DNA from: a virus | IMG/VR virus record: IMGVR_UViG_3300023049_000001 | Span: 1-44,672 of that record | Direction: 5' to 3' (one strand) | DNA: 44,672 nt | Notes under the pieces: generated by a model | Seen by the model: the letters and a program-made list of their open reading frames with translations, nothing else | Databases searched by the model: none | What the model was told of the DNA's origin: nothing | Shown: positions 7,250 through 14,014 of the stretch, piece by piece | Layout: each line of letters opens with the position of its first letter | How positions within the stretch are numbered: the first letter of the stretch is position 1 | Position numbers and translations under genes: made by a program

Positions 7250-7597
7250 TTAAACCCTATAATTATTGTTTTTTATTTCTAATAAACAACACTGTTTACC
7301 TGATTTATTGTCCAGTATTAAAGTTCCATTTATTAAATGTATTTCCATTTCGTCACCGCTTCCTAAAATAAAGTAATCAACGTTTTTAACTAGTCCCATT
7401 TCTTTGAGCTCTTGAACGTGGATTATAATGTTGGCAGATTTAACAAAGTAAACTTTTGATCTTGTCGTGCATTCTGCTTGCTGGCAGTTTTCTAGTTTTT
7501 GGATTGATTCCAATTCTTGCAATCCAGGGTTTGTTATTGTGTCGATAAATTCGGCAAAATGGTTGAAACATGTGGTCATAATTTTAAGCTCTCTCAT
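7250..7597 (-). CDS. Hypothetical protein (115 aa)
   Basis: Starts MRELKIMTTCFNHFAEFIDT with an upstream GAGG. It contains IIIHVQELKEMGLVKNVDYF, which resembles a helix-turn-helix segment, and five cysteines (two adjacent near the C terminus). The ATG is coupled to the upstream stop. No family was recognised. Confidence 0.6.
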   Translation of the reverse strand: MRELKIMTTCFNHFAEFIDTITNPGLQELESIQKLENCQQAECTTRSKVYFVKSANIIIHVQELKEMGLVKNVDYFILGSGDEMEIHLINGTLILDNKSGKQCCLLEIKNNNYRV

Positions 7598-8133
7598 TTT
7601 GCCTCTTTTAAATCGTTTTTAAGTTCTTCAATTTCGATTAAAGCATCAAGCAAAGCCTCTTTAACCCTGGGTAATTCTCTTGAAGCACCCAACACACTGT
7701 AAAAGCTTTTTATCCTGTCATAAAGTAGCTTTTCGGAAACTTTGTAAATATCCATTGAACTGATTTTTATTAAGTGGGCTATTTTCTCGCGCTGCCTTCT
7801 CTTGTCTGGACTTATAGTTTTAGCATTTAAGAGGCGTTCTATTTGTTCCGCCTTTTTCTCTTCCTCTGCTATTTCTTTGAAATTCATATTTTTACACCAC
7901 CCAGTGATTCTTTTAAGATTATTTACTGATATATAATAATCAAATTTAAGACGTGGTAAGCTTTTAAAATTAAAAATAGATATATAAACTATGTGGCCTT
8001 TTAACTCGTTAAACGCTACAGCGTCCTCATTTTTCGCACATCCTGAGTCTAGCCTAATTTTATTAATAACTTCAGGTTTTAAATAGTTTAATATCCTTTT
8101 AATTTCATTTAGGTTTGTGATTTCTTTTGGCAT
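7594..8133 (-). CDS. Hypothetical protein (179 aa)
   Basis: Starts MPKEITNLNEIKRILNYLKP. Residues 1-85 look mixed alpha/beta, including DYYISVNNLKRITGWCKNM. Residues 85-179 are charged and helical (EEEKKAEQIERLL; KEALLDALIEIEELKNDL). No catalytic motif is apparent. It belongs to the same leftward operon. Confidence 0.6.
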   Translation of the reverse strand: MPKEITNLNEIKRILNYLKPEVINKIRLDSGCAKNEDAVAFNELKGHIVYISIFNFKSLPRLKFDYYISVNNLKRITGWCKNMNFKEIAEEEKKAEQIERLLNAKTISPDKRRQREKIAHLIKISSMDIYKVSEKLLYDRIKSFYSVLGASRELPRVKEALLDALIEIEELKNDLKEAK

Positions 8134-8254
8134 TCATTTCCCTTTGGATTTCATAGTATTTATTCCCGATTTCTTCAGTCTCCCATTTCCCTTTCAAGAA
8201 ATGTAATTTAACAAGCTGCGCCATTTCATCTTTCAAATTTTGTATTTCTTTCAT
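8105..8254 (-). CDS. Small hypothetical protein (49 aa)
   Basis: The frame is open from 8314, but ATG at 8254 is chosen because GAGGT lies just upstream at normal spacing and the upstream gene ends at 8256. The product MKEIQNLKDEMAQLVKLHFL and onward is helical and basic at the end. It overlaps the next gene by 29 bp. No family was recognised. Confidence 0.55.
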   Translation of the reverse strand: MKEIQNLKDEMAQLVKLHFLKGKWETEEIGNKYYEIQREMNAKRNHKPK

Positions 8255-8255
8255 G

Positions 8256-8675
8256 TTAATTACCTCTGTTAAAATCTTCGATTGCAAGAGAAAGATCCCC
8301 AAAGCAGCATTCAAGAGCGGTTTTAACCATTATTCTTGAAAATCCGTCGCATTGGTTGTCGTCAATGGTGTATTCTCCCGCAATATCGTCTTGGTCTAAG
8401 TATTCAGCCATTGAAAGGCCTAGTTCGTCGAGATAGTCGAAAACAATCCCTGATATTTTTTGGATATTAAAATAATAGTAGTTTGTGATTTCTTCGGCTG
8501 AAACCATTCCGATAAAATCACCACTATTTAAGTTTTTAAAACCGTCATTGATTATCTTGTTCAATACTTCGGTTTCTGTTCCGTCGTATTCTTCAATCTT
8601 ATTCTCTACCCAACCTAGCACTAGGTTTGAAGAGTTGTTTGCTTTTAATTCTGTTGTTAGAGTTGTATTTTTCAT
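8256..8675 (-). CDS. Acidic early protein (139 aa)
   Basis: The frame is open from 8729, but ATG at 8675 carries the leader GATAAAAACATG shared with other genes here. The product has about 26 Asp/Glu against 9 Lys/Arg, including YLDQDDIAGEYTIDDNQCDG. Position near the start of the early operon and strong negative charge suggest a host-interacting or DNA-mimic type protein. No homology is recognised, so function is inference. Confidence 0.65.
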   Translation of the reverse strand: MKNTTLTTELKANNSSNLVLGWVENKIEEYDGTETEVLNKIINDGFKNLNSGDFIGMVSAEEITNYYYFNIQKISGIVFDYLDELGLSMAEYLDQDDIAGEYTIDDNQCDGFSRIMVKTALECCFGDLSLAIEDFNRGN

Positions 8676-8696
8676 GTTTTTATCTCGTTTAGTGTT
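8673..8696 (-). repeat. Repeated gene leader, copy 1
   Basis: The 24 bases at 8673-8696 match 8956-8979 at all but one position; both read ACTAAACGAGATAAAAA just before the start codon. A shorter version precedes the gene starting at 5066. There is no strong Shine-Dalgarno, so this A-rich leader may be the ribosome entry site or a regulatory target. Confidence 0.6.
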
Positions 8697-8709
8697 TCGT
8701 TTAAGTTGA

Positions 8710-8958
8710 TTAATTTTGATTGAATTCAATTCTTGTTACATATCTAAAAGTTGTCTTTTCAAAATATGCTGGATCTTGAAGCCCCTCTTTAACCGGTCGC
8801 TTTCTGATCAGTTTGTAATGATTTTCAAGCTCTATAACTTTATAGTTTCTCATTGTGTCACCCCAGTGCTGCATTGTTTTACGTTCAAAGTAATAAGCTG
8901 GACTATTTGTTTTTTTAGCCGCGTTTTTGTAATTGAATTTCAAATCTGAAGGAGTCAT
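8710..8958 (-). CDS. Hypothetical protein (82 aa)
   Basis: Starts MTPSDLKFNYKNAAKKTNSP after the repeated leader GATAAAAATATG. It is basic and aromatic-rich, with IELENHYKLIRKRPVKEG. No family was recognised. Confidence 0.6.
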   Translation of the reverse strand: MTPSDLKFNYKNAAKKTNSPAYYFERKTMQHWGDTMRNYKVIELENHYKLIRKRPVKEGLQDPAYFEKTTFRYVTRIEFNQN

Positions 8959-8979
8959 ATTTTTATCTCGTTTAGTGTT
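8956..8979 (-). repeat. Repeated gene leader, copy 2
   Basis: Second near-exact copy of the leader at 8673-8696, directly upstream of the start codon at 8958. Confidence 0.6.
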
Positions 8980-9015
8980 GATGTTGTTTATATTAATTAA
9001 GTTACGTTATAAGTG

Positions 9016-9327
9016 TTAGTCTGTAAAGCACTTTGTTTGATTTAATTCTATTCCTGATAAAAATCTTTCAACTTCAATATCCCACCTTGAACCCGAATAA
9101 ACACCTACTTCATAATAATTATCCTCGTCCTCGTCTTGACCTTCTGTAATGCCATGAAAAGCAAGATAAGTTTTAGAAATTAACTTAGCTTGCTCTTTGT
9201 CCAGTTTCAAACCCATTGCTCCGTCTGCATATTCAACGAAAAAACGCGATGATCCATCCCAGTTTTTCACGTCGTTTTTTTCTGCATTGTCTAAAGTTGC
9301 TTCTAGTATTTCGTATAGATTAGTCAT
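9016..9327 (-). CDS. Acidic early protein (103 aa)
   Basis: Starts MTNLYEILEATLDNAEKNDV. It has about 22 Asp/Glu against 10 Lys/Arg, with EGQDEDEDNYYEVGVYSGSR in the centre. No family was recognised. It is the second or third gene of the leftward early operon, a position often used for host-takeover or anti-defence proteins. Confidence 0.65.
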   Translation of the reverse strand: MTNLYEILEATLDNAEKNDVKNWDGSSRFFVEYADGAMGLKLDKEQAKLISKTYLAFHGITEGQDEDEDNYYEVGVYSGSRWDIEVERFLSGIELNQTKCFTD

Positions 9328-9350
9328 AATTTCCTTTGATTAGATTATTA

Positions 9351-9896
9351 TTATTCTTCTAATGATTTTTGGTATTCTTCCCATTCTTCTTTTAAATCAA
9401 TTTCCTCGTAAGCGTTTAATACAGAATACGCAGATTCCAATTCTTCTAATGTATCATAATTAGCAATATTTTCACGAACTTCGTATTTACCGTAAGTCAA
9501 AAAATCGTAATCGTTTTCAATTTTATAGATTTCGTTTTGAATGTTTCCGTGCATTGCAAAATATCCTTCCTCGTCCCAACCTTCAATTTTTGCTGTCAAG
9601 TTTGACCCGTCGTAATAAACTTCAGAACGATCTAAAATATCTTGGAAAATAGGAATTAATTGAATTGCAAAATCAGTTAGTTGATCAGCTGTTAAATCTT
9701 TTCGAACTTTAAAACTTAAGATAGTGCCGTCAAATTCAGTGCTTGAACAACTGCTATCATTACAAGTTTCAAAAGTGTAATTACCGTCTTCAAGTGCTAA
9801 AAATACTTTGGATGTATTATAATAATCGTTTGAACCACAATAAATCGGCAATTCAGTTGTAAAAGTTTGAGTGAAGTTTGCTTTTATTTTAGTCAT
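9351..9896 (-). CDS. Strongly acidic early protein (181 aa)
   Basis: About 38 Asp/Glu against 13 Lys/Arg (net near -25). The N-terminal half is beta-rich (FTQTFTTELPIYCGSNDYY; DGNYTFETCNDSSCSSTEFD) and the end is an acidic helix (YEEIDLKEEWEEYQKSLEE). The charge and early position fit a DNA-mimic or host-interaction protein, but no specific family (Ocr, ArdA) is recognised. Confidence 0.65.
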   Translation of the reverse strand: MTKIKANFTQTFTTELPIYCGSNDYYNTSKVFLALEDGNYTFETCNDSSCSSTEFDGTILSFKVRKDLTADQLTDFAIQLIPIFQDILDRSEVYYDGSNLTAKIEGWDEEGYFAMHGNIQNEIYKIENDYDFLTYGKYEVRENIANYDTLEELESAYSVLNAYEEIDLKEEWEEYQKSLEE

Positions 9897-9908
9897 AGTT
9901 TTATTTGA

Positions 9909-10055
9909 TTAGATGTTGTTTAGTAGTGCTCTGGTTTCTCGTAATGTTTTAATACATCTTCTAGTTTTATGATTGTTGTTAATTAAATGTCGTCTATTTA
10001 AATGAGCTTTAATATTTCTTATTGATCTTTGTTCTGTTCGCTCTAACATTGTCAT
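9909..10055 (-). CDS. Small basic protein, first gene of leftward operon (48 aa)
   Basis: ATG at 10055 (or 10049), stop at 9909-9911. The product MTMLERTEQRSIRNIKAHLN and onward is very rich in Arg, Asn and His with no acidic C-terminal part, contrasting with the acidic genes after it. The ribosome site is weak (GGGGC). It could be a nucleic-acid-binding leader protein; it may also be non-coding. Confidence 0.45.
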   Translation of the reverse strand: MTMLERTEQRSIRNIKAHLNRRHLINNNHKTRRCIKTLRETRALLNNI

Positions 10056-10102
10056 TTTGCCCCGTTGTTTGAATGATGTTGTTTGTTGCTGTTTATATCG
10101 TA

Positions 10103-10130
10103 ACCTTATCAGATCCTGTTCATCTGTAAA
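10103..10130 (-). promoter_or_regulatory. Candidate early leftward promoter
   Basis: Minus strand TTTACA (10130-10125), 16-bp spacer, TAAGGT (10108-10103), in the position expected for the main early promoter. It shares GTGCTTTACAGA with 9019-9030, which overlaps the end of the 103-aa gene. The -10 match is poor. Confidence 0.3.
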
Positions 10131-10522
10131 GCACTAATTGCACATTAGATGATAACAAACGTATGAATAAACTTGAGGGCAAGAAAACAAGGGGATGAGG
10201 AATAAAGATAATAGTATGTAAAGAACTCAAAGGTATAATATGGCATTAATATAATTAATGCATATATATAGTATAATAAGCGATATTTATCAGCATAGAA
10301 ACATGAGATAAAATATTTACAGAGAAATTAAATAGGTTTAATAGACTGAGGAACGAAGACATAGACCATCTTACTACTTAAAACCCACAAACAAACAAAC
10401 ATATAAACTTAAAACTTGCTGAATACTTCTTTAGACCATTTCAATATTTGCAGTTTATTAGTAATTGAGGCTTTGAACTGCTTTAGAGAAAATGGTTAGG
10501 TGTTGGATTTGGTAGGATGATT

Positions 10523-10797
10523 TAGTTCGTTAGCTTTAAATATAGTTCGTTTGATTTGCTGAGTATTTGAATTGGGGGAAAAGATTTGAACTATAAGAGA
10601 TTATCAGTAAACGAGATCTATCTGAGAACTACACGCGTCATAAAGCAACCGCTTTGTGCTTTGAACTCATACTTTGTATTATCCCCATTATTTATAGTTC
10701 TTATTATCCCCATTCTTATTATCCATCCTTATAATCTCCAATGATATCAATCACTTACCTAATTATAGTTCTGGGTAAGTCTTATTATCCAGAACTA
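10523..10797. repeat. Array of seven TAGTTC/GAACTA hexamers
   Basis: TAGTTC at 10523, 10543, 10695 and 10766, and its complement GAACTA at 10588, 10626 and 10792. The first two are extended to TAGTTCGTT. Seven copies in 275 bp, in both orientations, is far above chance for a 6-mer and suggests a binding-site array. Confidence 0.6.
10677..10790. repeat. Four TATTATCC repeats
   Basis: Copies at 10677-10684, 10702-10709, 10717-10724 and 10783-10790. The first two extend to TATTATCCCCATT. They interleave with the TAGTTC array, and the last sits in the loop of the 10765-10798 inverted repeat. Confidence 0.55.
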
Positions 10798-10798
10798 T
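10765..10798. promoter_or_regulatory. Inverted repeat, 10-bp arms, operator or hairpin
   Basis: ATAGTTCTGG (10765-10774) and CCAGAACTAT (10789-10798) are perfect inverted arms around 14 bases. Each arm contains one copy of the TAGTTC motif. No T run follows, so an operator or cruciform is more likely than a terminator. Confidence 0.6.
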
Positions 10799-10992
10799 TA
10801 TTGTATTATTTAGATAAAACGGTATTAACAATGGTATTTGAAGCGAGGTTTATAATATTGTGGTATTGATACTAGAACATACCTTGATGCCCTGCTTTAC
10901 ATCCTCGAGGCAGTGAGGAGTATGGATTACTGACGTGGTGAAAGTTAGATTGATTTGCGTTAAAACATAGAGAGTAAGAGAAGCATCTCTAT

Positions 10993-11229
10993 CTATCCAT
11001 TATCAGTATTGCTGATAGCATAACAATCCGCTGTTGCTGTAGTAGTATTTAACCCATGATAACAGGCTGAACCCCCGATTCTATTAGGTTTGATTGCATA
11101 ACACCCTTCTAAATCCTTGTGATCCCTTTGTTTTCGGGGCCTCACGATATAACCCCCCCCCCCACCCCCATTTGAGACTTTTATGAAGTTGTCGTTATGC
11201 ACCCCCCCAACTATATATACTACCACCAC
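10993..11229 (-). pseudogene. Doubtful ORF, possible remnant with poly-Gly
   Basis: 78 codons including GGGGGG from G tracts, then YIVRPRKQRDHKDLEGCYAI and GLNTTTATADCYAI. The second half loosely recalls the variable target-recognition region of phage cytosine methyltransferases, but no catalytic motif is present and the homology is weak. It lies antisense in the leader of the rightward operon. It is probably a gene remnant or not coding. Confidence 0.2.
11153..11208. repeat. Homopolymeric C tracts (C11, C5, C7)
   Basis: C11 at 11153-11163, C5 at 11165-11169 and C7 at 11202-11208, unusual in an AT-rich genome. The ten bases CACCCCCCCA at 11200-11209 are identical to the core of the two iterons at 44602-44641. 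Confidence 0.75.
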
Positions 11230-11250
11230 TACAATTAGTTACGATTCAAC

Positions 11251-11282
11251 TTGCTATAAGCGGTAACTATATATAATATAAT
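11251..11282 (+). promoter_or_regulatory. Candidate rightward promoter
   Basis: TTGCTA at 11251-11256 with TATAAT at 11272-11277 (15-bp spacer) or TAATAT at 11274-11279 (17 bp), about 35 bp ahead of the first rightward gene. The surrounding AT-rich sequence offers several -10 choices. Confidence 0.45.
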
Positions 11283-11310
11283 ATTTTATAATAAATTTTG
11301 AGGTAAAAAC

Positions 11311-11559
11311 ATGAATCACAAAGAATTAGAAAAGAAGCTTAGATCACTAGAACTGTTTGAGTGCATACCGGATGGCCATATTAATTCTTACCAAAGAGTC
11401 CCAGGCGGCTTAAATAAAAACGACAGGGTTTTCATCCCAATCAAAGAACCTTTCTTTAACGATGATATGATGGCAGTAGTAAAAGTAAATGAACGAGAAC
11501 CACATATAATGGAGATGAGGGAAAGGTTTGGAGTACCATCAACTGATAGATTTGAATAA
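11311..11559 (+). CDS. Hypothetical protein (82 aa), first rightward gene
   Basis: ATG preceded by GAGGTAAAAAC. The product starts MNHKELEKKLRSLELFECIP and is mixed charge, with DRVFIPIKEPFFNDD. No family was recognised. Confidence 0.65.
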   Translation: MNHKELEKKLRSLELFECIPDGHINSYQRVPGGLNKNDRVFIPIKEPFFNDDMMAVVKVNEREPHIMEMRERFGVPSTDRFE

Positions 11560-11583
11560 CAAAACCCTAACAGGATATATCTT

Positions 11584-11757
11584 ATGGAAATAGTAACCTA
11601 TATATTCAACAATCTTAACCAAAATATAATTGTTTGTTTATTAATTTTAGCGATATGCCTTGTTTTCCTTAAAATGATAGAGAGCTATCATAATACAGTG
11701 CTAAGGCTTATTGATTTAATAAAAAAGAGGCATAACTTAGATATTGATAATGAATGA
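11584..11757 (+). CDS. Single-TM small protein (57 aa)
   Basis: ATG at 11584. Residues 14-30 (NIIVCLLILAICLVFLK) form one membrane helix, followed by a basic helical tail. The topology suits a small inner-membrane protein such as a holin-like or exclusion protein; neither is demonstrable. It overlaps the next gene by 8 bp. Confidence 0.6.
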   Translation: MEIVTYIFNNLNQNIIVCLLILAICLVFLKMIESYHNTVLRLIDLIKKRHNLDIDNE

Positions 11758-11962
11758 CCAGCCATTAATAGAATTCCCAGGCGAAATAGTTATCAACACC
11801 GATAACCTAATAAGTCTAAGACTCCTAATAAACCCCTTTCTACCAAATGACGAAGACGAAACCTGCGTCCTAAGATTCATTGACGGCCATGAGATAGAAC
11901 TCGATGGCCTCTTCTACTACCTCCTAATTTGCCTCCTATCAAATAAAGTAACTAAATTGTAA
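11750..11962 (+). CDS. Hypothetical protein (70 aa)
   Basis: ATG at 11750 is preferred over the in-frame TTG at 11744. The product MNDQPLIEFPGEIVINTDNL and onward is acidic with a hydrophobic C-terminal segment (YYLLICLLSNKV). No family was recognised. Confidence 0.6.
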   Translation: MNDQPLIEFPGEIVINTDNLISLRLLINPFLPNDEDETCVLRFIDGHEIELDGLFYYLLICLLSNKVTKL

Positions 11963-11970
11963 TTTAACTA

Positions 11971-11998
11971 TTGCACTCTCCTTACACTCCTATATAGT
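11971..11998 (+). promoter_or_regulatory. Candidate sigma70-type promoter
   Basis: TTGCAC (11971-11976), 16-bp spacer, TATAGT (11993-11998): five of six matches at -10. It lies in the 113-bp gap ahead of the YopX-containing cluster. A 10-codon ORF (12029-12061) with AAGGA upstream follows it and could be a leader peptide. Confidence 0.5.
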
Positions 11999-12075
11999 TA
12001 CGTTATACCTCAACAAATAAGGATTAGAATGAAAAAATCATCAACAGAAACAATTAAATAAATGGGATAAAGAAT

Positions 12076-12288
12076 ATGAATAAAACCGACATATTAGAGA
12101 TATTAGAAAAGTTCTTAGATATAAAAGAAGATTATAGAGATATTTGCTTTAACAGGTTAAAAGTCGCAGTAAGAGAACCTTATTATAGCGACATTGAGAA
12201 GTATTCAAAGGAAATAAAAGGGGCAAACACAGAAATAGAATTATTAGAATCAATAAAACGAGAAGTATTAGAATTTGAGGAAGAATAA
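12076..12288 (+). CDS. Hypothetical protein (70 aa)
   Basis: Starts MNKTDILEILEKFLDIKEDY; acidic and helical throughout. Its stop overlaps the start of the YopX-like gene by one base (TAATG), so they are translationally coupled. No family was recognised. Confidence 0.65.
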   Translation: MNKTDILEILEKFLDIKEDYRDICFNRLKVAVREPYYSDIEKYSKEIKGANTEIELLESIKREVLEFEEE

Positions 12289-12641
12289 TGAGAGATATTA
12301 AATTCAGGTACGTCTACAAAGACAGTAAAAACAATAAACTCACTGGGAAATGCTTCACACTTGAAGAAGTTGAAAACGGGGATCCTTTCGATTACATATG
12401 TGATAGCCCATTTCTAAAAGATTATCTTGTTATTGCAAAAGATCAATACACAGGTGTTAAAGACACTAGCGGGGTCGAGATTTATGAGAATGACTTATTA
12501 GATGAAGAGTGGGTAGTCTCCTTTGACCAAGGTAGGTTTGTCATAATAAGTAAGTTTGCTAATACACAAGCTCACATTACAACATGGCGGCTTAAAGTAA
12601 CTGGGAATACACACGAAGATGAAAAAGAAAGAAAGCCCTAA
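12288..12641 (+). CDS. YopX-like phage protein
   Basis: 117 residues with the YopX-family pattern: opening MRDIKFRYVY, central DQYTGVKDTSGVEIYENDLL, and closing VTGNTHED. Members are common small proteins in phages and prophages; their molecular function is unknown to me. Length matches the family. Confidence 0.85.
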   Translation: MRDIKFRYVYKDSKNNKLTGKCFTLEEVENGDPFDYICDSPFLKDYLVIAKDQYTGVKDTSGVEIYENDLLDEEWVVSFDQGRFVIISKFANTQAHITTWRLKVTGNTHEDEKERKP

Positions 12642-12744
12642 GAAAATAACAACTTTCAAATTAAAAGATCCGGCATATACAAAATTCTGCGAAGAACTAC
12701 AGAAATATTGTATCGATAAACTTAAATCTATGAGGAAGAAATGA
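12619..12744 (+). CDS. Small basic protein (41 aa)
   Basis: ATG at 12619 overlaps the YopX gene by 23 bp, and its stop forms ATGA with the next start. The product MKKKESPKKITTFKLKDPAY and onward is Lys-rich. Both overlaps argue that it is translated. No family was recognised. Confidence 0.5.
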   Translation: MKKKESPKKITTFKLKDPAYTKFCEELQKYCIDKLKSMRKK

Positions 12745-12971
12745 CAACCAAATTCAAATTAACAAAGAAATACGAGTATATTAATAATGAAGGTAAAACC
12801 GTGGTAAGTGAAATTTACGCCTACCTGGATACAAACAGATTGGGGGCTTTGTGTTTTCAAGCGGAAAATATTTTCGGGGGGCTAACTGGTCTATCAATAG
12901 AAGAGTGTAAAGAAGACACTCCCAACAACCAAGTATATCATAAAACAATATCTGATTTGGAGAAGAAATGA
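12741..12971 (+). CDS. Hypothetical protein (76 aa)
   Basis: Starts MTTKFKLTKKYEYINNEGKT and continues as beta strands (SEIYAYLDTNRLGALCFQAE). It is ATGA-coupled to the preceding gene. No family was recognised. Confidence 0.65.
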   Translation: MTTKFKLTKKYEYINNEGKTVVSEIYAYLDTNRLGALCFQAENIFGGLTGLSIEECKEDTPNNQVYHKTISDLEKK

Positions 12972-13093
12972 ACGATAAATTCAAAGACCTAAACTATCGT
13001 TGCATTCCTTAAAATAAAAGCCTAACTTGCATATTACTGTAGTAATACAGTTATCCCTAGGTAGTTTTCAATTCATGTTCTGCCTGGGGGTTA

Positions 13094-13264
13094 TCAATCC
13101 CCGTTTTCAAGCCAGTTCTGGCAATCAATTGTCCTCAATCTCATCACACAAGCTGTTTTCTGAATTATATTTAATCTAGGTTTCACACTCTTCACTTTAA
13201 CTACGTTATCAGAGCACCCGAGCATAAAAATCCCTGTCAACCCTAGTAAAACCAGTCTTCCCAT
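13094..13264 (-). CDS. Small predicted lipoprotein on opposite strand (56 aa)
   Basis: ATG at 13264 with CAGGGA upstream. MGRLVLLGLTGIFMLGCSDN has a basic start, a hydrophobic stretch and a lipobox-like MLGC (C17), giving a 40-residue mature lipoprotein. It is the only apparent minus-strand gene inside the rightward arm, so it may be expressed separately, for example as an exclusion or spanin-like lipoprotein (inference). Confidence 0.5.
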   Translation of the reverse strand: MGRLVLLGLTGIFMLGCSDNVVKVKSVKPRLNIIQKTACVMRLRTIDCQNWLENGD

Positions 13265-13389
13265 AATTAGTCCCTGTTTAGTTACCTTTTTTATTTACAT
13301 GGTACATTTTAGCTGCCAGTTTGTATTTAGTTATTATTAAACACAGGAACCAGACCCTAATTAAAAGCTTTAAGTCTAATCGGTTGATT

Positions 13390-13411
13390 CCTAGCTAGGG
13401 TCGGAGCCGAC
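13390..13411. promoter_or_regulatory. Two adjoining palindromes upstream of ssb
   Basis: CCTAGCTAGG (13390-13399) directly abuts GTCGGAGCCGAC (13400-13411). They lie about 90 bp ahead of the SSB start and could be an operator or an RNA hairpin in the leader. Confidence 0.35.
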
Positions 13412-13501
13412 TTAAGGATTAAAAACATGGACTACAGCGATCCGCAAAACACTTTTAACTGTAAATTTTGAAATTACAATAACAACTAAGAGGACTTATT
13501 A

Positions 13502-13954
13502 ATGGCGTCACTAAATAAAGTAATGTTGATGGGTAGATTAGGGGCTAACCCAGTAAAAAACACAACACAAACAGGAAAGTCAGTAGCAAATTTCACAATG
13601 GCAACAAGTGAAAAATTTAAGGGTCAAGACGGTGCATGGAAAGAAACTACCGAATGGCATAAGATAGAAGCTTGGGATAAACTTGCAGACTTAGCAGAGA
13701 ATTACTTATCCAAAGGCAGTAACGTTTATATTGAAGGAAGTATCAAAACAAACGATTGGACAGATAAAGACGGGAATAAAAGATATACCACGCAGATTAG
13801 AGCTTTGAATATCCAATTCTTAGATAAAAAAGGCGATAACCCTGGAGGTGCCCCACAAGCATCATTTAAAAAGCCTAATACGGAAGTGGATAAAACGAAC
13901 GCTTCATCTATAGATAAAGATTTTATTGAAGATGAATCGGATATACCTTTTTAA
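13502..13954 (+). CDS. ssb: Single-stranded DNA-binding protein
   Basis: 150 residues. The OB-fold core is clear: SLNKVMLMGRLGANPV, FTMATSEKF, EWHKIEAWDKLADLAENYLS, GSNVYIEGSI and RYTTQIRALNIQFL. The C-terminal tail is acidic and ends DIPF, the tip bacterial SSBs use to bind partner proteins. The phage SSB could therefore recruit host repair and replication proteins. It protects single strands in replication and RecET recombination, although it is encoded in the rightward arm. AGAGGA precedes the ATG. Confidence 0.95.
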   Translation: MASLNKVMLMGRLGANPVKNTTQTGKSVANFTMATSEKFKGQDGAWKETTEWHKIEAWDKLADLAENYLSKGSNVYIEGSIKTNDWTDKDGNKRYTTQIRALNIQFLDKKGDNPGGAPQASFKKPNTEVDKTNASSIDKDFIEDESDIPF

Positions 13955-14014
13955 AATTGACATATATCATGACCCCGAATACCTTTTTAGTTTCTGCTAG
14001 TTAAGGAGGTTTAA

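Larger units (their letters stand above)
10056..11310. other. Divergent control region, mostly non-coding (about 1.25 kb)
   Basis: This stretch separates all leftward from all rightward genes. Apart from a doubtful minus-strand ORF at 10993-11229, no convincing gene is visible. It is AT-rich and contains a cluster of TAGTTC/GAACTA hexamers (10523-10797), four TATTATCC copies, a 10-bp-arm inverted repeat (10765-10798), a TATCAG...CTGATA inverted repeat (11001-11017), and long C tracts (11153-11208). Such a region would hold early and late promoters and their operators, and could hold a second replication origin. Confidence 0.7.
12972..13501. other. Intergenic region with hairpins and an antisense lipoprotein gene
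   Basis: There is no rightward gene for 530 bp except a 14-codon ORF at 13427-13471 (MDYSDPQNTFNCKF). Inverted repeats are ATTACTGTAGTAAT (13033-13046), GGGGG...CCCC (13086-13102), GCCAGTTCTGGC (13111-13122), and two adjoining palindromes at 13390-13411. The region insulates the small-gene cluster from the SSB/late genes and contains the minus-strand lipoprotein gene at 13094-13264. Confidence 0.6.

Noticed and set aside
12076-12971. Type III secretion effector suggested by the YopX name
   Set aside because: YopX-like proteins are common small phage proteins; the name derives from a Bacillus phage gene and carries no virulence meaning here.
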